Assembly (NCBI GenBank): GCA_027488215.1
Contig: JAIYCB010000050.1
Location: forward strand, 69,543-131,871
Length of the DNA stretch: 62,329 nucleotides
Direction: 5' to 3'
From: Comamonadaceae bacterium
GTDB taxonomy: Bacteria > Pseudomonadota > Gammaproteobacteria > Burkholderiales > Burkholderiaceae_C
Shown piece after piece: positions 36,782-45,477 of the stretch. Positions within the stretch are counted from its first letter, which is position 1. Each line of letters opens with the position of its first letter. The notes beneath the pieces are model-generated. The model was not told where the DNA came from. It did no database searches and saw nothing but the letters and a program-made list of their open reading frames with translations. Made by a program: the position numbers and the translations under genes.

Positions 36782-37147
36782 ATGCGTCATTACGAAATCA
36801 TTTTGCTGATCCATCCCGATCAGTCTGAGCAAGTTCCAGCCATGCTGGAGCGCTACAAAGGCATGATCACTGCCGGTGGTGGCAGCATCCACCGTGTAGA
36901 AGACTGGGGCCGCCGTCAACTGGCATACCAGATCAACAAGCTGGGTAAAGCCCACTACCTGTGCGTCAACATTGAAGCCGACCAAGCGGTCATGGCTGAA
37001 CTCGAGCACGCCTTCAAGTTCAACGATGCCGTGCTGCGTCACTTGACGGTGCTCAAGAAAAAAGCCGAGACAGGCCCTTCGTCCATGATGAAGACTGTCG
37101 AGCGCGAAGAAGCCCGCAAGTCCCAACAAGCCGAATTCGCCGCCTGA
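36782..37147 (+). CDS. rpsF: 30S ribosomal protein S6
   Basis: Small-subunit protein that pairs with S18. The 121 residues start [18 protein letters not shown] and include [21 protein letters not shown] 36782 follows AAGGAGTCTCA. First gene of rpsF-priB-rpsR-rplI. Confidence 0.98.
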   Translation: MRHYEIILLIHPDQSEQVPAMLERYKGMITAGGGSIHRVEDWGRRQLAYQINKLGKAHYLCVNIEADQAVMAELEHAFKFNDAVLRHLTVLKKKAETGPSSMMKTVEREEARKSQQAEFAA

Positions 37148-37164
37148 TACTGACCTGTTGAGGA

Positions 37165-37452
37165 GTGAACCGTACCGAACTGAAAGCCTGTATTGCCGAG
37201 CGAGCAGCTTTGCGATACTCACCCGCCGGTTTGCCCGCTCTGGATTTGATTCTGGAGCATGCCTCTGAAGTACATGAGGCAGGGCAAATGCGCAAAGTCC
37301 AGTTGAAGCTTCGAGCCTTGGCCATTGGTTCAATGGCCGAAAGACTGGCCAAGCAAGAGGTAGGCAGTTTCTGGTCGTTTCAAGGCTTTTTGGCCACCCC
37401 TCGACAAGGCAAAAGTGTCGTGTTGCACATTCAAGAGTTTCAGCAAGATTAA
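37165..37452 (+). CDS. priB: Primosomal replication protein PriB
   Basis: Single-strand-binding OB-fold protein of the restart primosome. The 95 residues match the PriB of betaproteobacteria ([26 protein letters not shown], near-terminal VLHIQEFQ). The start is GTG at 37165. The only nearby Shine-Dalgarno-like sequence (TGAGGAG) touches and overlaps this codon, so either initiation is coupled to rpsF, 17 bases upstream, or the start needs revision. The position between rpsF and rpsR is the usual one. Confidence 0.92.
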   Translation: MNRTELKACIAERAALRYSPAGLPALDLILEHASEVHEAGQMRKVQLKLRALAIGSMAERLAKQEVGSFWSFQGFLATPRQGKSVVLHIQEFQQD

Positions 37453-37466
37453 TTTCAGGAGGCCCC

Positions 37467-37748
37467 ATGGCCACGTTCAAAAAATTCAACAAAGACAAGC
37501 GCCCCAAGCGCAATACCCAGTCACTGCTGTTCAAGCGCAAGCGTTTTTGCCGCTTCACAGTCACTGGCGTCGAAGAAATCGACTATAAAGATGTTGACAC
37601 CTTGCGTGACTTCATCGCCGAAAACGGCAAGATCATCCCAGCGCGCCTGACTGGCACCCGTGCCATTTTCCAGCGTCAGCTCAACACAGCCATCAAGCGC
37701 GCACGCTTTTTGGCCATGTTGCCTTACACCGACCAGCACAAAGTCTAA
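37467..37748 (+). CDS. rpsR: 30S ribosomal protein S18
   Basis: The 93 residues carry the S18 core ([45 protein letters not shown]). ATG 37467 has AGGAGG upstream. Third gene of the S6 operon. Confidence 0.98.
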   Translation: MATFKKFNKDKRPKRNTQSLLFKRKRFCRFTVTGVEEIDYKDVDTLRDFIAENGKIIPARLTGTRAIFQRQLNTAIKRARFLAMLPYTDQHKV

Positions 37749-37759
37749 GGAGAACAACC

Positions 37760-38212
37760 ATGCAAATTATCCTGCTCGAAAAGGTTGTGAACCTGGGTAA
37801 CCTGGGCGATATCGTCAAAGTCAAGGACGGTTACGCTCGCAATTTCCTGATCCCCCAAGGCCGTGCACGCCGTGCCACCGAAGCGAACAAGGCCGAGTTC
37901 GAAGCCCGACGTGTTGAGCTCGAAAAAGCTGCTGCCGCCAAATTGGCTGAAGCTCAAGCCCAAGGCGAGAAGCTGTCGGGCTTGGTGCTCAAGCTGTCGC
38001 AAAAAGCTGGCGTTGATGGCCGTTTGTTTGGCTCTGTGACCAACCACGACATCGCCGAAGAGCTGAACAAGCAAGGCTTCAAGCTGCTCAAGTCGCAGAT
38101 CCGCATGCCCCATGGCCCTATCAAGGTTGTGAGTGATTCCACCGTGTCGGTGGCGTTGCACACCGATGTGGTCGTGGATGTGACCGTGACGGTTTACGGC
38201 GAAACAGCCTGA
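37760..38212 (+). CDS. rplI: 50S ribosomal protein L9
   Basis: The 150 residues begin [25 protein letters not shown], the L9 signature, followed by the long connecting helix and the C-terminal domain ([16 protein letters not shown]). ATG 37760 follows AAGGAGAACAACC. Last gene before the terminator at 38233. Confidence 0.98.
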   Translation: MQIILLEKVVNLGNLGDIVKVKDGYARNFLIPQGRARRATEANKAEFEARRVELEKAAAAKLAEAQAQGEKLSGLVLKLSQKAGVDGRLFGSVTNHDIAEELNKQGFKLLKSQIRMPHGPIKVVSDSTVSVALHTDVVVDVTVTVYGETA

Positions 38213-38232
38213 TTTCCGCTTCTTTTTGAATA

Positions 38233-38263
38233 GCCGCCTGGCCTAGCGCCCGGCGGCTTTTTT
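38233..38263 (+). terminator. Terminator after rplI
   Basis: GCCGCC and GGCGGC form the base of a hairpin with a 13-base apical region, followed by six T. It closes the rpsF operon and separates dnaB. Confidence 0.8.
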
Positions 38264-38318
38264 CTTTTGGATCGCTGTTTTCACACTTGTACAGTGCTGA
38301 ACACCGAATGCACAGAAC

Positions 38319-38339
38319 TTATCCACAGATTTATCCCAA
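38319..38339 (+). promoter_or_regulatory. DnaA box pair upstream of dnaB
   Basis: A perfect TTATCCACA (38319-38327) is followed, 12 bases later in the same orientation, by the weaker TTATCCCAA (38331-38339). Both lie 49-69 bases before the dnaB ATG, within the likely promoter. Confidence 0.55.
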
Positions 38340-38387
38340 GTCGGCTTCGTTTTTCCGACTACCATGGACTTTTGAGGTCTAAATCCC

Positions 38388-39806
38388 ATGTCAGCCGTTT
38401 TTGCTCCCGTCTTGAACTCGCTCCCTACCGACCTTTCGCTCGACAGCCAGGTTGCAAAGTTGCGTGTGCCGCCGCATTCGATAGAGGCCGAGTCCAGTGT
38501 CTTGGGCGGCCTGTTGCTGGACAACGGAGCTTGGGACCGAGTTGGGGATTTGCTGGTCGACAACGACTTCTATCGTCACGAGCATCAGCTGATTTATGCA
38601 GCCATTGGTGCTTTGATCAACGTCTCAAAACCGGCAGATGTCATCACCGTGAGCGAGCAGTTGCAGAACCAGGGGAAGGCAGAAGAAACGGGTGGCTTGA
38701 GCTACCTGAATTCTTTGGCGCAATATGTACCCAGTGCGAGCAATATACGCCGCTACGCCGAAATTGTTCGAGAGCGCTCTATCTTGCGCAAGCTGGTGTC
38801 CGCCAGTGATGAAATCGCCACCAACGCCTTTAACCCCCAAGGCAAGGCGATTGATCGAATTTTGGATGAGGCCGAGCAAAAAATCTTCAACATCGGTGAA
38901 GAAGGCTCGCGCATGAAGCAGGGTTTTCAGTCCATGGATACCCTTGTCGTTGAATTGCTTGATCGCGTTCAGGAGATGGCCAACAACCCCAACGACATCA
39001 CCGGGGTGCCCACAGGTTTCTACGATTTGGACCGTATGACCTCGGGTTTGCAGCCTGGGGATATGGTTGTGCTGGCTGCTCGACCCTCCATGGGAAAAAC
39101 TGCTTTTGCCATCAACATCGCCGAGCATGTGGCGCTGAATGAGGGGTTGCCTGTGGCGGTGTTCTCTATGGAGATGGGGGCATCGCAACTGGCGGTGCGT
39201 GTTGTTGGTTCGATTGGCCGTATTGATCAAGGGCGACTGCGTACGGGGAAGCTCAGTGATGACGAATGGCCGCGTTTGACTGAAGCCATTGAAAAATTGC
39301 GCACAGTATCTCTGCACATTGATGAAACGCCGGGTCTAACACCTTCGGAATTGCGGGCAAATGCCAGGAGACTGGCACGTCAATGCGGCAAGCTCGGGCT
39401 CATTGTGGTGGACTATTTGCAGCTGATGAGTGGCTCTGCCGGCTCAGGAGGCGACAATCGGGCCACTGAACTGGGCGAGATTTCCAGGGGACTGAAAATG
39501 CTGGCCAAAGAGTTGCAGTGCCCGGTGATTGCTTTGTCTCAGCTCAACCGAAGCGTCGAGCAGCGTACCGACAAACGGCCCATGATGAGCGACCTGCGTG
39601 AATCCGGTGCGATTGAGCAGGATGCTGACATCATCATGTTCATTTACCGCGACGACTACTACAACAAGGATTCCAAAGATCCTGGCGTAGCCGAAATCAT
39701 CATCGGCAAGCAGCGTAACGGCCCTACAGGCGCAATCCGATTAACATTCTTGAAGAACCTGACCCGATTTGAAAGCATGGCCTCAGGCCTCAGTGACGAT
39801 TACTGA
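38388..39806 (+). CDS. dnaB: Replicative DNA helicase DnaB
   Basis: Hexameric helicase that unwinds DNA ahead of the replisome. The 472 residues have the N-terminal helical domain (RVPPHSIEAESSVLGGLLLD), the RecA-like motor with Walker A ARPSMGKT (231-238), VVDYLQLM as Walker B, and the late motif QRNGPTGAIRLTF. No intein was seen. ATG 38388 has GAGG upstream. Confidence 0.97.
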   Translation: MSAVFAPVLNSLPTDLSLDSQVAKLRVPPHSIEAESSVLGGLLLDNGAWDRVGDLLVDNDFYRHEHQLIYAAIGALINVSKPADVITVSEQLQNQGKAEETGGLSYLNSLAQYVPSASNIRRYAEIVRERSILRKLVSASDEIATNAFNPQGKAIDRILDEAEQKIFNIGEEGSRMKQGFQSMDTLVVELLDRVQEMANNPNDITGVPTGFYDLDRMTSGLQPGDMVVLAARPSMGKTAFAINIAEHVALNEGLPVAVFSMEMGASQLAVRVVGSIGRIDQGRLRTGKLSDDEWPRLTEAIEKLRTVSLHIDETPGLTPSELRANARRLARQCGKLGLIVVDYLQLMSGSAGSGGDNRATELGEISRGLKMLAKELQCPVIALSQLNRSVEQRTDKRPMMSDLRESGAIEQDADIIMFIYRDDYYNKDSKDPGVAEIIIGKQRNGPTGAIRLTFLKNLTRFESMASGLSDDY

Positions 39807-39836
39807 GGCCTGATGTGCTTGATCGCCGGGTGCTTC

Positions 39837-41561
39837 TCAAAGAGCCTCACTCGCAAAGTCGGCCAAACGGGAGCGTTCGCCGCGTGCCAGGGTGATGTGG
39901 CCTCCGTGCGCCCAGCCTTTGAAGCGGTCAACCGCGTAAGTCAGGCCCGAAGAGCCTTCGGTCAGGTAGGGCGTGTCGATCTGGGCCAGGTTGCCCATGC
40001 AGATGATCTTGGTGCCTGGTCCTGCCCGCGTGATCAAGGTTTTCATCTGCTTGGGCGTTAAATTTTGTGCTTCGTCGATGATGACGTACTTGTTCATGAA
40101 GGTGCGCCCGCGCATGAAGTTCATGCTTTTGATCTTGATGCGGCTCTTGATCAGTTCGTTGGTTGCTGCGCGGCCCCATTCACCGGCATTTCCTCCGTCG
40201 CCTTTGGCCAGGAATTCGAGGTTGTCGTCCAGTGCACCCATCCATGGGCCCATTTTTTCTTCTTCGGTCCCAGGTAAAAAACCGATGTCTTCGCCTACGC
40301 TGACGGTGGCGCGGGTCATGATGATTTCCGTATAACGGCGGTCATCCAGAACCTGGGTCAGGCCAGCGGCCAGCGCCATCAGGGTTTTGCCAGAGCCCGC
40401 CGTGCCGGCCAGTGTGACAAAGTCAACGTCCGGGTCTGTCAGCAGGTTCATCGCGAAGTTTTGTTCGCGGTTGCGAGTCGTCACCCCCCAAACGGCATTC
40501 TTTTGGTGGTTGAAGTCCTTCAGGGTACGCAGTACCGCTGTCTTGCCACGGATTTCGGTCACCCGCGCATACAAACTCGGCTCTCCGGGAGCCTCGAAAT
40601 AGACAAACTGGTTCATGAACAGGCTCGGCACGATCGGGCCGCTGATGCGATAGAAGGTATGGGTGCCTTGCTGCCAGCTTTCAACCGTTTTCCCATTCTT
40701 GAGCCAAAAATCAGAGGGCAAAGCCATCGAGCCCGGGTACAGCAGGTCACCATCTTCCAGTGTCTTGTCGTTCTGGTAGTCCTCAGCCTGCAGACCCAGT
40801 GCACGGGCCTTGACGCGCATGTTGATGTCTTTGGATACCAGCACCACATCTCGTGGCGCATGCAATTGTCCGAGTGCCTTGACGACACCCAAGATTTGGT
40901 TGTCGGCCTTGCCCTGGGGCAGCGCCAGAGGCAGGCTCAGATCAAGGGCCTGGGTCTGGAAAAACAATTGCCCCATGGCATCGTTGTAGCCGGTTGCGTT
41001 CAAGGCAGAGCCCTTGCCCAAATCGGCACCTTGTGCAGAGGCGAGGCTGTCCAGTGAACGGCTGGCTTGACGCGCATTTCGGGCCACTTCGGTCATGCCT
41101 TTTTTGTGGCCGTCGAGCTCTTCCAGCACGATCATCGGCAAAAAGACATCATGTTCTTCAAACCGGAACAAACTCATGGGGTCGTGCATGAGCACATTGG
41201 TATCGAGAACAAACAGTTTGCGCTGACCACTGCGGCGTTTTGCTCTGGACGGTGTAGGTTTGCTCAGTCTGCTGGCAGATTCGCCAAAGTGGGGGGGCAA
41301 TTTGACTTGCGACTCATGAGAATGGCTGACGCCAGCATTGGTCAGGGCAGCCTTTTCAGTCGTTGGTACCAATTCCAAGCCTTCATTTTTGCGTGCTCGG
41401 GCCTGGATTTTGACTGTGCTGGTGATTGGGGTCTCTTTCGTCAATGTTCGTTTCTTTTCAATTTGCACCACGGCGGGTTCTTGGTTTTGCGTCTCGAGAG
41501 CTTCAAAGGCTTTGGAGGTTAAGCGGCTGGCGCGATGAGTGGGAGCGGGGGGCAATGGCAT
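39837..41561 (-). CDS. PIN domain / PhoH-like ATPase
   Basis: The 574 residues join an N-terminal PIN nuclease-like domain (KLFVLDTNVLMHD, acidic D120) to a C-terminal PhoH ATPase domain with Walker A AGTAGSGKT (K392) and IIDEAQNLTPKQMKTL. This is the PhoH2-type architecture, in which RNA unwinding and cleavage have been reported for mycobacterial members. The first 110 residues are low-complexity and basic and probably disordered, so the true start could be later. It converges with dnaB. Its role here is unknown. Confidence 0.88.
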   Translation of the reverse strand: MPLPPAPTHRASRLTSKAFEALETQNQEPAVVQIEKKRTLTKETPITSTVKIQARARKNEGLELVPTTEKAALTNAGVSHSHESQVKLPPHFGESASRLSKPTPSRAKRRSGQRKLFVLDTNVLMHDPMSLFRFEEHDVFLPMIVLEELDGHKKGMTEVARNARQASRSLDSLASAQGADLGKGSALNATGYNDAMGQLFFQTQALDLSLPLALPQGKADNQILGVVKALGQLHAPRDVVLVSKDINMRVKARALGLQAEDYQNDKTLEDGDLLYPGSMALPSDFWLKNGKTVESWQQGTHTFYRISGPIVPSLFMNQFVYFEAPGEPSLYARVTEIRGKTAVLRTLKDFNHQKNAVWGVTTRNREQNFAMNLLTDPDVDFVTLAGTAGSGKTLMALAAGLTQVLDDRRYTEIIMTRATVSVGEDIGFLPGTEEEKMGPWMGALDDNLEFLAKGDGGNAGEWGRAATNELIKSRIKIKSMNFMRGRTFMNKYVIIDEAQNLTPKQMKTLITRAGPGTKIICMGNLAQIDTPYLTEGSSGLTYAVDRFKGWAHGGHITLARGERSRLADFASEAL

Positions 41562-41603
41562 GAACGAAGGCCTCTAGGTTTTTGGAAAAATCGGACGCTA
41601 GAA

Positions 41604-41633
41604 AACAAAAAGCCGCCAGGTGACCCAGGCGGC
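41604..41633 (-). terminator. Terminator of bcp (minus strand)
   Basis: Read on the minus strand, GCCGCC and GGCGGC form a hairpin base, followed by a T-rich tail (TTTTTGTTTT). It lies about 85 bases past the bcp stop and upstream of the PhoH gene, separating the two transcripts. Confidence 0.75.
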
Positions 41634-41717
41634 TTGATGGATGAGGTGTTGCGGGGCTGTCTTTCAGCGTCATGAATTCATTATGCACGAGCGCTGTGAC
41701 AACTTGCGTCGGTGGTG

Positions 41718-42203
41718 TCACGCCACTGCAGTGGCTTTCTTCAAGTCCTTCACTGCTTGGAGTACTTCCTCGACATGACCTGGTACTTTGAGGCCGCGCC
41801 ACTCTTGTTTGAGGGTGCCATCGGGCCCGATCAAGAAGGTGCTGCGCTCAATGCCCTTGACTTTTTTGCCATACATGATCTTGTTTTTAACCACGCCAAA
41901 CATGTGGCACATTTTTTCTTCGGTATCAGCGATCAACTCAAAAGGCAGTTCCAGTTTGGCTTTGAAATCATCATGCGATTTCATGTTGTCTCGGGAAACA
42001 CCCAGCACCAAGGCGCCGGCTTTGACGAAATCTTTGTATTTGTCGCGGAACTGCATGGCTTCAGTGGTGCAACCGGGTGTGTTGTCTTTGGGGTAGAAAA
42101 ACAAAACCACGGTTTGGCCGGTGTGGGAGATGTTCGAAACTTTCAAACCGCTGGTCGCGTTGGCTTCAAATTCGGGGAGGGGTTTGTTCAAAACGATCGC
42201 CAT
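41718..42203 (-). CDS. bcp: Thiol peroxidase Bcp (PrxQ type peroxiredoxin)
   Basis: Reduces hydrogen and organic peroxides. The 161 residues have the thioredoxin fold with peroxidatic Cys C45 in NTPGCTTEAM. Position 50, which is the resolving Cys in E. coli Bcp, is Met here. The only other Cys is C99 (EEKMCHMFG). It may therefore work as a 1-Cys enzyme or use C99. ATG 42203 gives MAIVLNKPLPEF; the longer frame upstream was rejected. Confidence 0.93.
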   Translation of the reverse strand: MAIVLNKPLPEFEANATSGLKVSNISHTGQTVVLFFYPKDNTPGCTTEAMQFRDKYKDFVKAGALVLGVSRDNMKSHDDFKAKLELPFELIADTEEKMCHMFGVVKNKIMYGKKVKGIERSTFLIGPDGTLKQEWRGLKVPGHVEEVLQAVKDLKKATAVA

Positions 42204-42362
42204 GAAACTTAATCTCGCTTGACTGGTTGAGCGGGTGCCACCAAAGTCTGGTGCCAATTGCGCTAGAGGCCGCAGGCCTCGATAACCATCTATTTTACTC
42301 GGAACAAAGGCTTGCATTGAATCGACGGCAAGGCCGAAGAATTCGTCGCAATAATGCATTCT

Positions 42363-42740
42363 TTAGGACTCCATCAAAAGCAAGGCGACCACTTTGCGGC
42401 CTTCGCTTGCCAGTATGTTGTAGGTTCGACATGCCGCAGCGGTGTCCATGGTTTCTACTCCTATGCCACACACGATCAAGTCCTTGACCCATTGTGGCTT
42501 GGCAAAACGCAGTTTTTGACCGCTGCCAAATAAAACGAGTTCAGCGCCGCTGTTGGCCCATGGGCTGAAATCGCTCACGTCAAGTGCGTCGAAATGGCCT
42601 TTGGCCCAGGCTGCTGGTGGCACATTGGGCAAGCTGGTTACAGACAAGGAGTGACCATGCCGCACGCCATTGACTTCGATCCAGGCCCGGTCATAAGCGT
42701 TGATGGTTGGGGCATTGGATTTATCAGGCTGGAGTTTCAT
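42363..42740 (-). CDS. Mth938-like (DUF498) domain protein
   Basis: A 125-residue protein with the DUF498/Mth938 fold pattern: ELVLFGSGQKLRF, LIVCGIGVETMDTAAACRTYN and EGRKVVALLL. Bacterial members are uncharacterised; the family includes human NDUFAF3, a complex I assembly factor. ATG 42740 (MKLQPDKSN) is preferred to an upstream ATG at 42767. It lies 159 bases upstream of bcp on the same strand and is divergent from alaA. Confidence 0.8.
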   Translation of the reverse strand: MKLQPDKSNAPTINAYDRAWIEVNGVRHGHSLSVTSLPNVPPAAWAKGHFDALDVSDFSPWANSGAELVLFGSGQKLRFAKPQWVKDLIVCGIGVETMDTAAACRTYNILASEGRKVVALLLMES

Positions 42741-42861
42741 GGGGCGGCAAAAGTGGAGAAAGCGCATTTAGAGGCAAAGCTCTTGAAATTGCGCAGGTAG
42801 AGCACGCGAATTGTGGTCAAATTATAGGTTTTCCCTCATCCACACTGCCTTCGGAGGCACT

Positions 42862-44103
42862 TTGAAGCCCATTCAGAAATCTGCCAAGCTTGCCAACGTT
42901 TGTTATGACATTCGAGGCCCCATCATGGATCGAGCGCGTCAGATGGAAGAGGACGGCCATAAGATCATCAAGTTGAACATCGGCAACCTGGCGGTTTTTG
43001 GTTTTGATGCCCCTGAAGAAATTCAACAGGACATGATCCGCAACCTGCCCAATTCGGCGGGTTACTCGGACAGCAAAGGCATTTTTGCTGCACGCAAGGC
43101 AGTGATGCACGAGACCCAGAAACAAGGCATTTTGGGCGTCACGCTGGACGATATTTACCTGGGTAATGGGGCCAGCGAATTGATTGTGATGGCCACCAAC
43201 GGCTTGCTTGATGATGGTGATGAGTTGCTGTTGCCATCGCCCGATTACCCTCTGTGGACGGCGGCGGCCAGTTTATCGGGTGGTACGCCCGTGCACTACA
43301 GATGTGATGAAGCCAATGGATGGATGCCCAATTTGGACGATATCCGAGCCAAAGTGACTCCGCGCACCAAAGGCATTGTGGTCATCAACCCCAACAACCC
43401 CACGGGTGCTTTGTATGCCGATGAGTTGCTCAAGGGCATTGTTGACATTGCTCGTGAACATGGTCTGGTGATCTTTGCTGATGAGGTCTACGACAAGGTC
43501 TTGTACGACGGCATCAAGCACACGCCGCTGGCCACTTTGTCGCAGGATGTGCTCACGCTGACCTTCAACTCTTTGTCCAAAAGCTATCGGTCGTGTGGTT
43601 ACCGTGCTGGCTGGATGGTGATTTCTGGCGATAAAAAGAGAGCTCGCGATTACATCGAGGGCCTGAATATGCTCTCCAACATGCGATTGTGCGCTAACGT
43701 CCCAGGTCAGTGGGCCATCCAGACGGCTCTGGGTGGGCATCAGAGCATCAACGAATTGGTGGGCGAGGGGGGGCGCTTGCGCAAGCAGCGCGACTTGGCG
43801 CACCAACTGATCACAGCCATACCTGGCGTCAGCTGCGTCAAACCGCGTGCAGCTCTGTACATGTTCCCCAAGTTGGATACCCAGATTTACCCGGTGCAGG
43901 ATGACCAAGATTTCTTTTTGCAGTTGCTGGAAGAAACCAAAGTCATGCTGGTCCAGGGCACGGGCTTCAATTGGCCCGATGCCGATCATTTCCGCATCGT
44001 GTTTTTACCCCATGAAGATGACTTGCGCGAGGCCATTGCCCGTATCGCACGATTTTTGGAAGGCGCACGCAAGCGCTTTGGCACCGACAAGCTCGTGGCC
44101 TGA
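42862..44103 (+). CDS. alaA: Alanine-forming aminotransferase AlaA
   Basis: PLP-dependent aminotransferase close to E. coli AlaA, which makes alanine from pyruvate and glutamate. The 413 residues include KSAKLANVCYDIRGP, SPDYPLWTAA, NPNNPTGALY, the PLP lysine region NSLSKSYRSCGYRAGWM and RLCANVPGQ. The start is taken as TTG at 42862, with GGAGG at 42853-42857; the frame is open for 17 more residues upstream without family character. The next gene, 51 bases downstream, is hom. Confidence 0.9.
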   Translation: MKPIQKSAKLANVCYDIRGPIMDRARQMEEDGHKIIKLNIGNLAVFGFDAPEEIQQDMIRNLPNSAGYSDSKGIFAARKAVMHETQKQGILGVTLDDIYLGNGASELIVMATNGLLDDGDELLLPSPDYPLWTAAASLSGGTPVHYRCDEANGWMPNLDDIRAKVTPRTKGIVVINPNNPTGALYADELLKGIVDIAREHGLVIFADEVYDKVLYDGIKHTPLATLSQDVLTLTFNSLSKSYRSCGYRAGWMVISGDKKRARDYIEGLNMLSNMRLCANVPGQWAIQTALGGHQSINELVGEGGRLRKQRDLAHQLITAIPGVSCVKPRAALYMFPKLDTQIYPVQDDQDFFLQLLEETKVMLVQGTGFNWPDADHFRIVFLPHEDDLREAIARIARFLEGARKRFGTDKLVA

Positions 44104-44154
44104 TTTTTTCAAGAAATGCCCGGTTTGGCCGGGTGCAACGTTAAAGAGAAGTGA

Positions 44155-45477
44155 ATGAAACCGATCAAAGTGGGCCTGTTGGGCATTGGAACTGTGGGCA
44201 GCGGCACGTTCAACGTGCTCCAACGCAATCAGGAAGAAATCCAACGCCGTGCAGGTCGTGGCATTGAAATCAGCATGGTCGCCGATCTGGATGTGGCGCG
44301 TGCAAAGTCATTGGTGGGCGAGGGCGTTCAGGTGGTGGCCGATGCCCGTGCGGTGATTGCCAACCCCGAGATCGACATCGTGATCGAATTGATCGGCGGC
44401 TATGGCATCGCCAAAGCGTTGGTGATGGAAGCCATTGCCGCAGGCAAACATGTGGTCACCGCCAACAAGGCCTTGCTGGCTGTCCATGGCACTGAAATTT
44501 TTGCAGCGGCCCAAGCCAAAGGCGTGATGGTGGCTTTTGAAGCCGCCGTGGCCGGAGGCATCCCAATCATCAAGGCGCTGCGCGAAGGCCTGACCGCCAA
44601 CAGCATCCAGTGGGTGGCGGGCATCATCAACGGTACCACCAATTTCATCTTGTCCGAGATGCGCGACAAGGGTTTGGACTTTGGCGATGTGCTGAAAGAA
44701 GCCCAGCGCCTGGGTTATGCCGAGTCTGACCCGACCTTTGATATCGAAGGCGTCGATGCGGCTCACAAAGTGACCCTGATGAGCGCGATCGCATTTGGTA
44801 TTCCTGTGCAGTTTGACAAGGCTTATGTCGAGGGCATCACGAAACTGGGCGCGGCCGATATCAAGTACGCTGAGCAACTGGGCTACCGGATCAAGCTGCT
44901 CGGCATCACCAAGCGCACCGCGCAAGGCATTGAGTTGCGCGTGCACCCCAGCTTGGTGCCGACCCAGCGCCTGATTGCCAACGTCGAAGGCGCCATGAAC
45001 GCTGTCATGGTGCAAGGCGATGCCGTGGGCACCACTTTGTATTACGGAAAAGGCGCAGGCTCCGAGCCCACCGCCAGCGCTGTAATCGCCGATTTGGTGG
45101 ACATCACCCGTTTGCACACCGCCGACCCCCTGAACCGTGTGCCACACCTGGCCTTCCAGCCGGGGTCCATGAGCAACTTGACCGTGTTGCCGATGTCCGA
45201 GGTGGTGACCAGCTATTACCTGCGCTTGCGCGTGGCCGACCAAGCGGGTGTGCTTGCGAGGCTGACTGGCTTGTTGGCTCAGGCCGACATCAGCATCGAC
45301 GCTGTCCTGCAGCGCGAGGCCGATCAGGTGAGCCAGGCCGGTGAAAACCAGACAGACGTGATCATCTTGACCCACGACACGCGCGAAGGCACCCTGAATG
45401 AGGTGTTGGCCCAAATGCAAGCCCTGCCGACCGTGATGGCACCCATCGTGCGCATTCGCAAGGAAGAGTTGAACTGA
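44155..45477 (+). CDS. hom: Homoserine dehydrogenase
   Basis: Reduces aspartate semialdehyde to homoserine for threonine and methionine. The 440 residues have the NAD(P)-binding VGLLGIGTVGSGT, the catalytic region INGTTNFILSEM and ESDPTFDIEGVDAAHK, and a C-terminal ACT domain (about 350-430) for threonine feedback. No fused aspartate kinase is present. ATG 44155 has AAAGAGAAG upstream. Its last base overlaps thrC. Confidence 0.97.
   Translation: MKPIKVGLLGIGTVGSGTFNVLQRNQEEIQRRAGRGIEISMVADLDVARAKSLVGEGVQVVADARAVIANPEIDIVIELIGGYGIAKALVMEAIAAGKHVVTANKALLAVHGTEIFAAAQAKGVMVAFEAAVAGGIPIIKALREGLTANSIQWVAGIINGTTNFILSEMRDKGLDFGDVLKEAQRLGYAESDPTFDIEGVDAAHKVTLMSAIAFGIPVQFDKAYVEGITKLGAADIKYAEQLGYRIKLLGITKRTAQGIELRVHPSLVPTQRLIANVEGAMNAVMVQGDAVGTTLYYGKGAGSEPTASAVIADLVDITRLHTADPLNRVPHLAFQPGSMSNLTVLPMSEVVTSYYLRLRVADQAGVLARLTGLLAQADISIDAVLQREADQVSQAGENQTDVIILTHDTREGTLNEVLAQMQALPTVMAPIVRIRKEELN

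Noticed and set aside
42979..43020. The AlaA motif reads NIGNLAVFGF instead of NIGNPAPFGF as in E. coli
   Set aside because: I believe this variant is common in Burkholderiales, and PLP and substrate residues are intact.
44119..44133. CCCGG-CCGGG hairpin between alaA and hom
   Set aside because: A short stem with no T tract; not convincing as a terminator.
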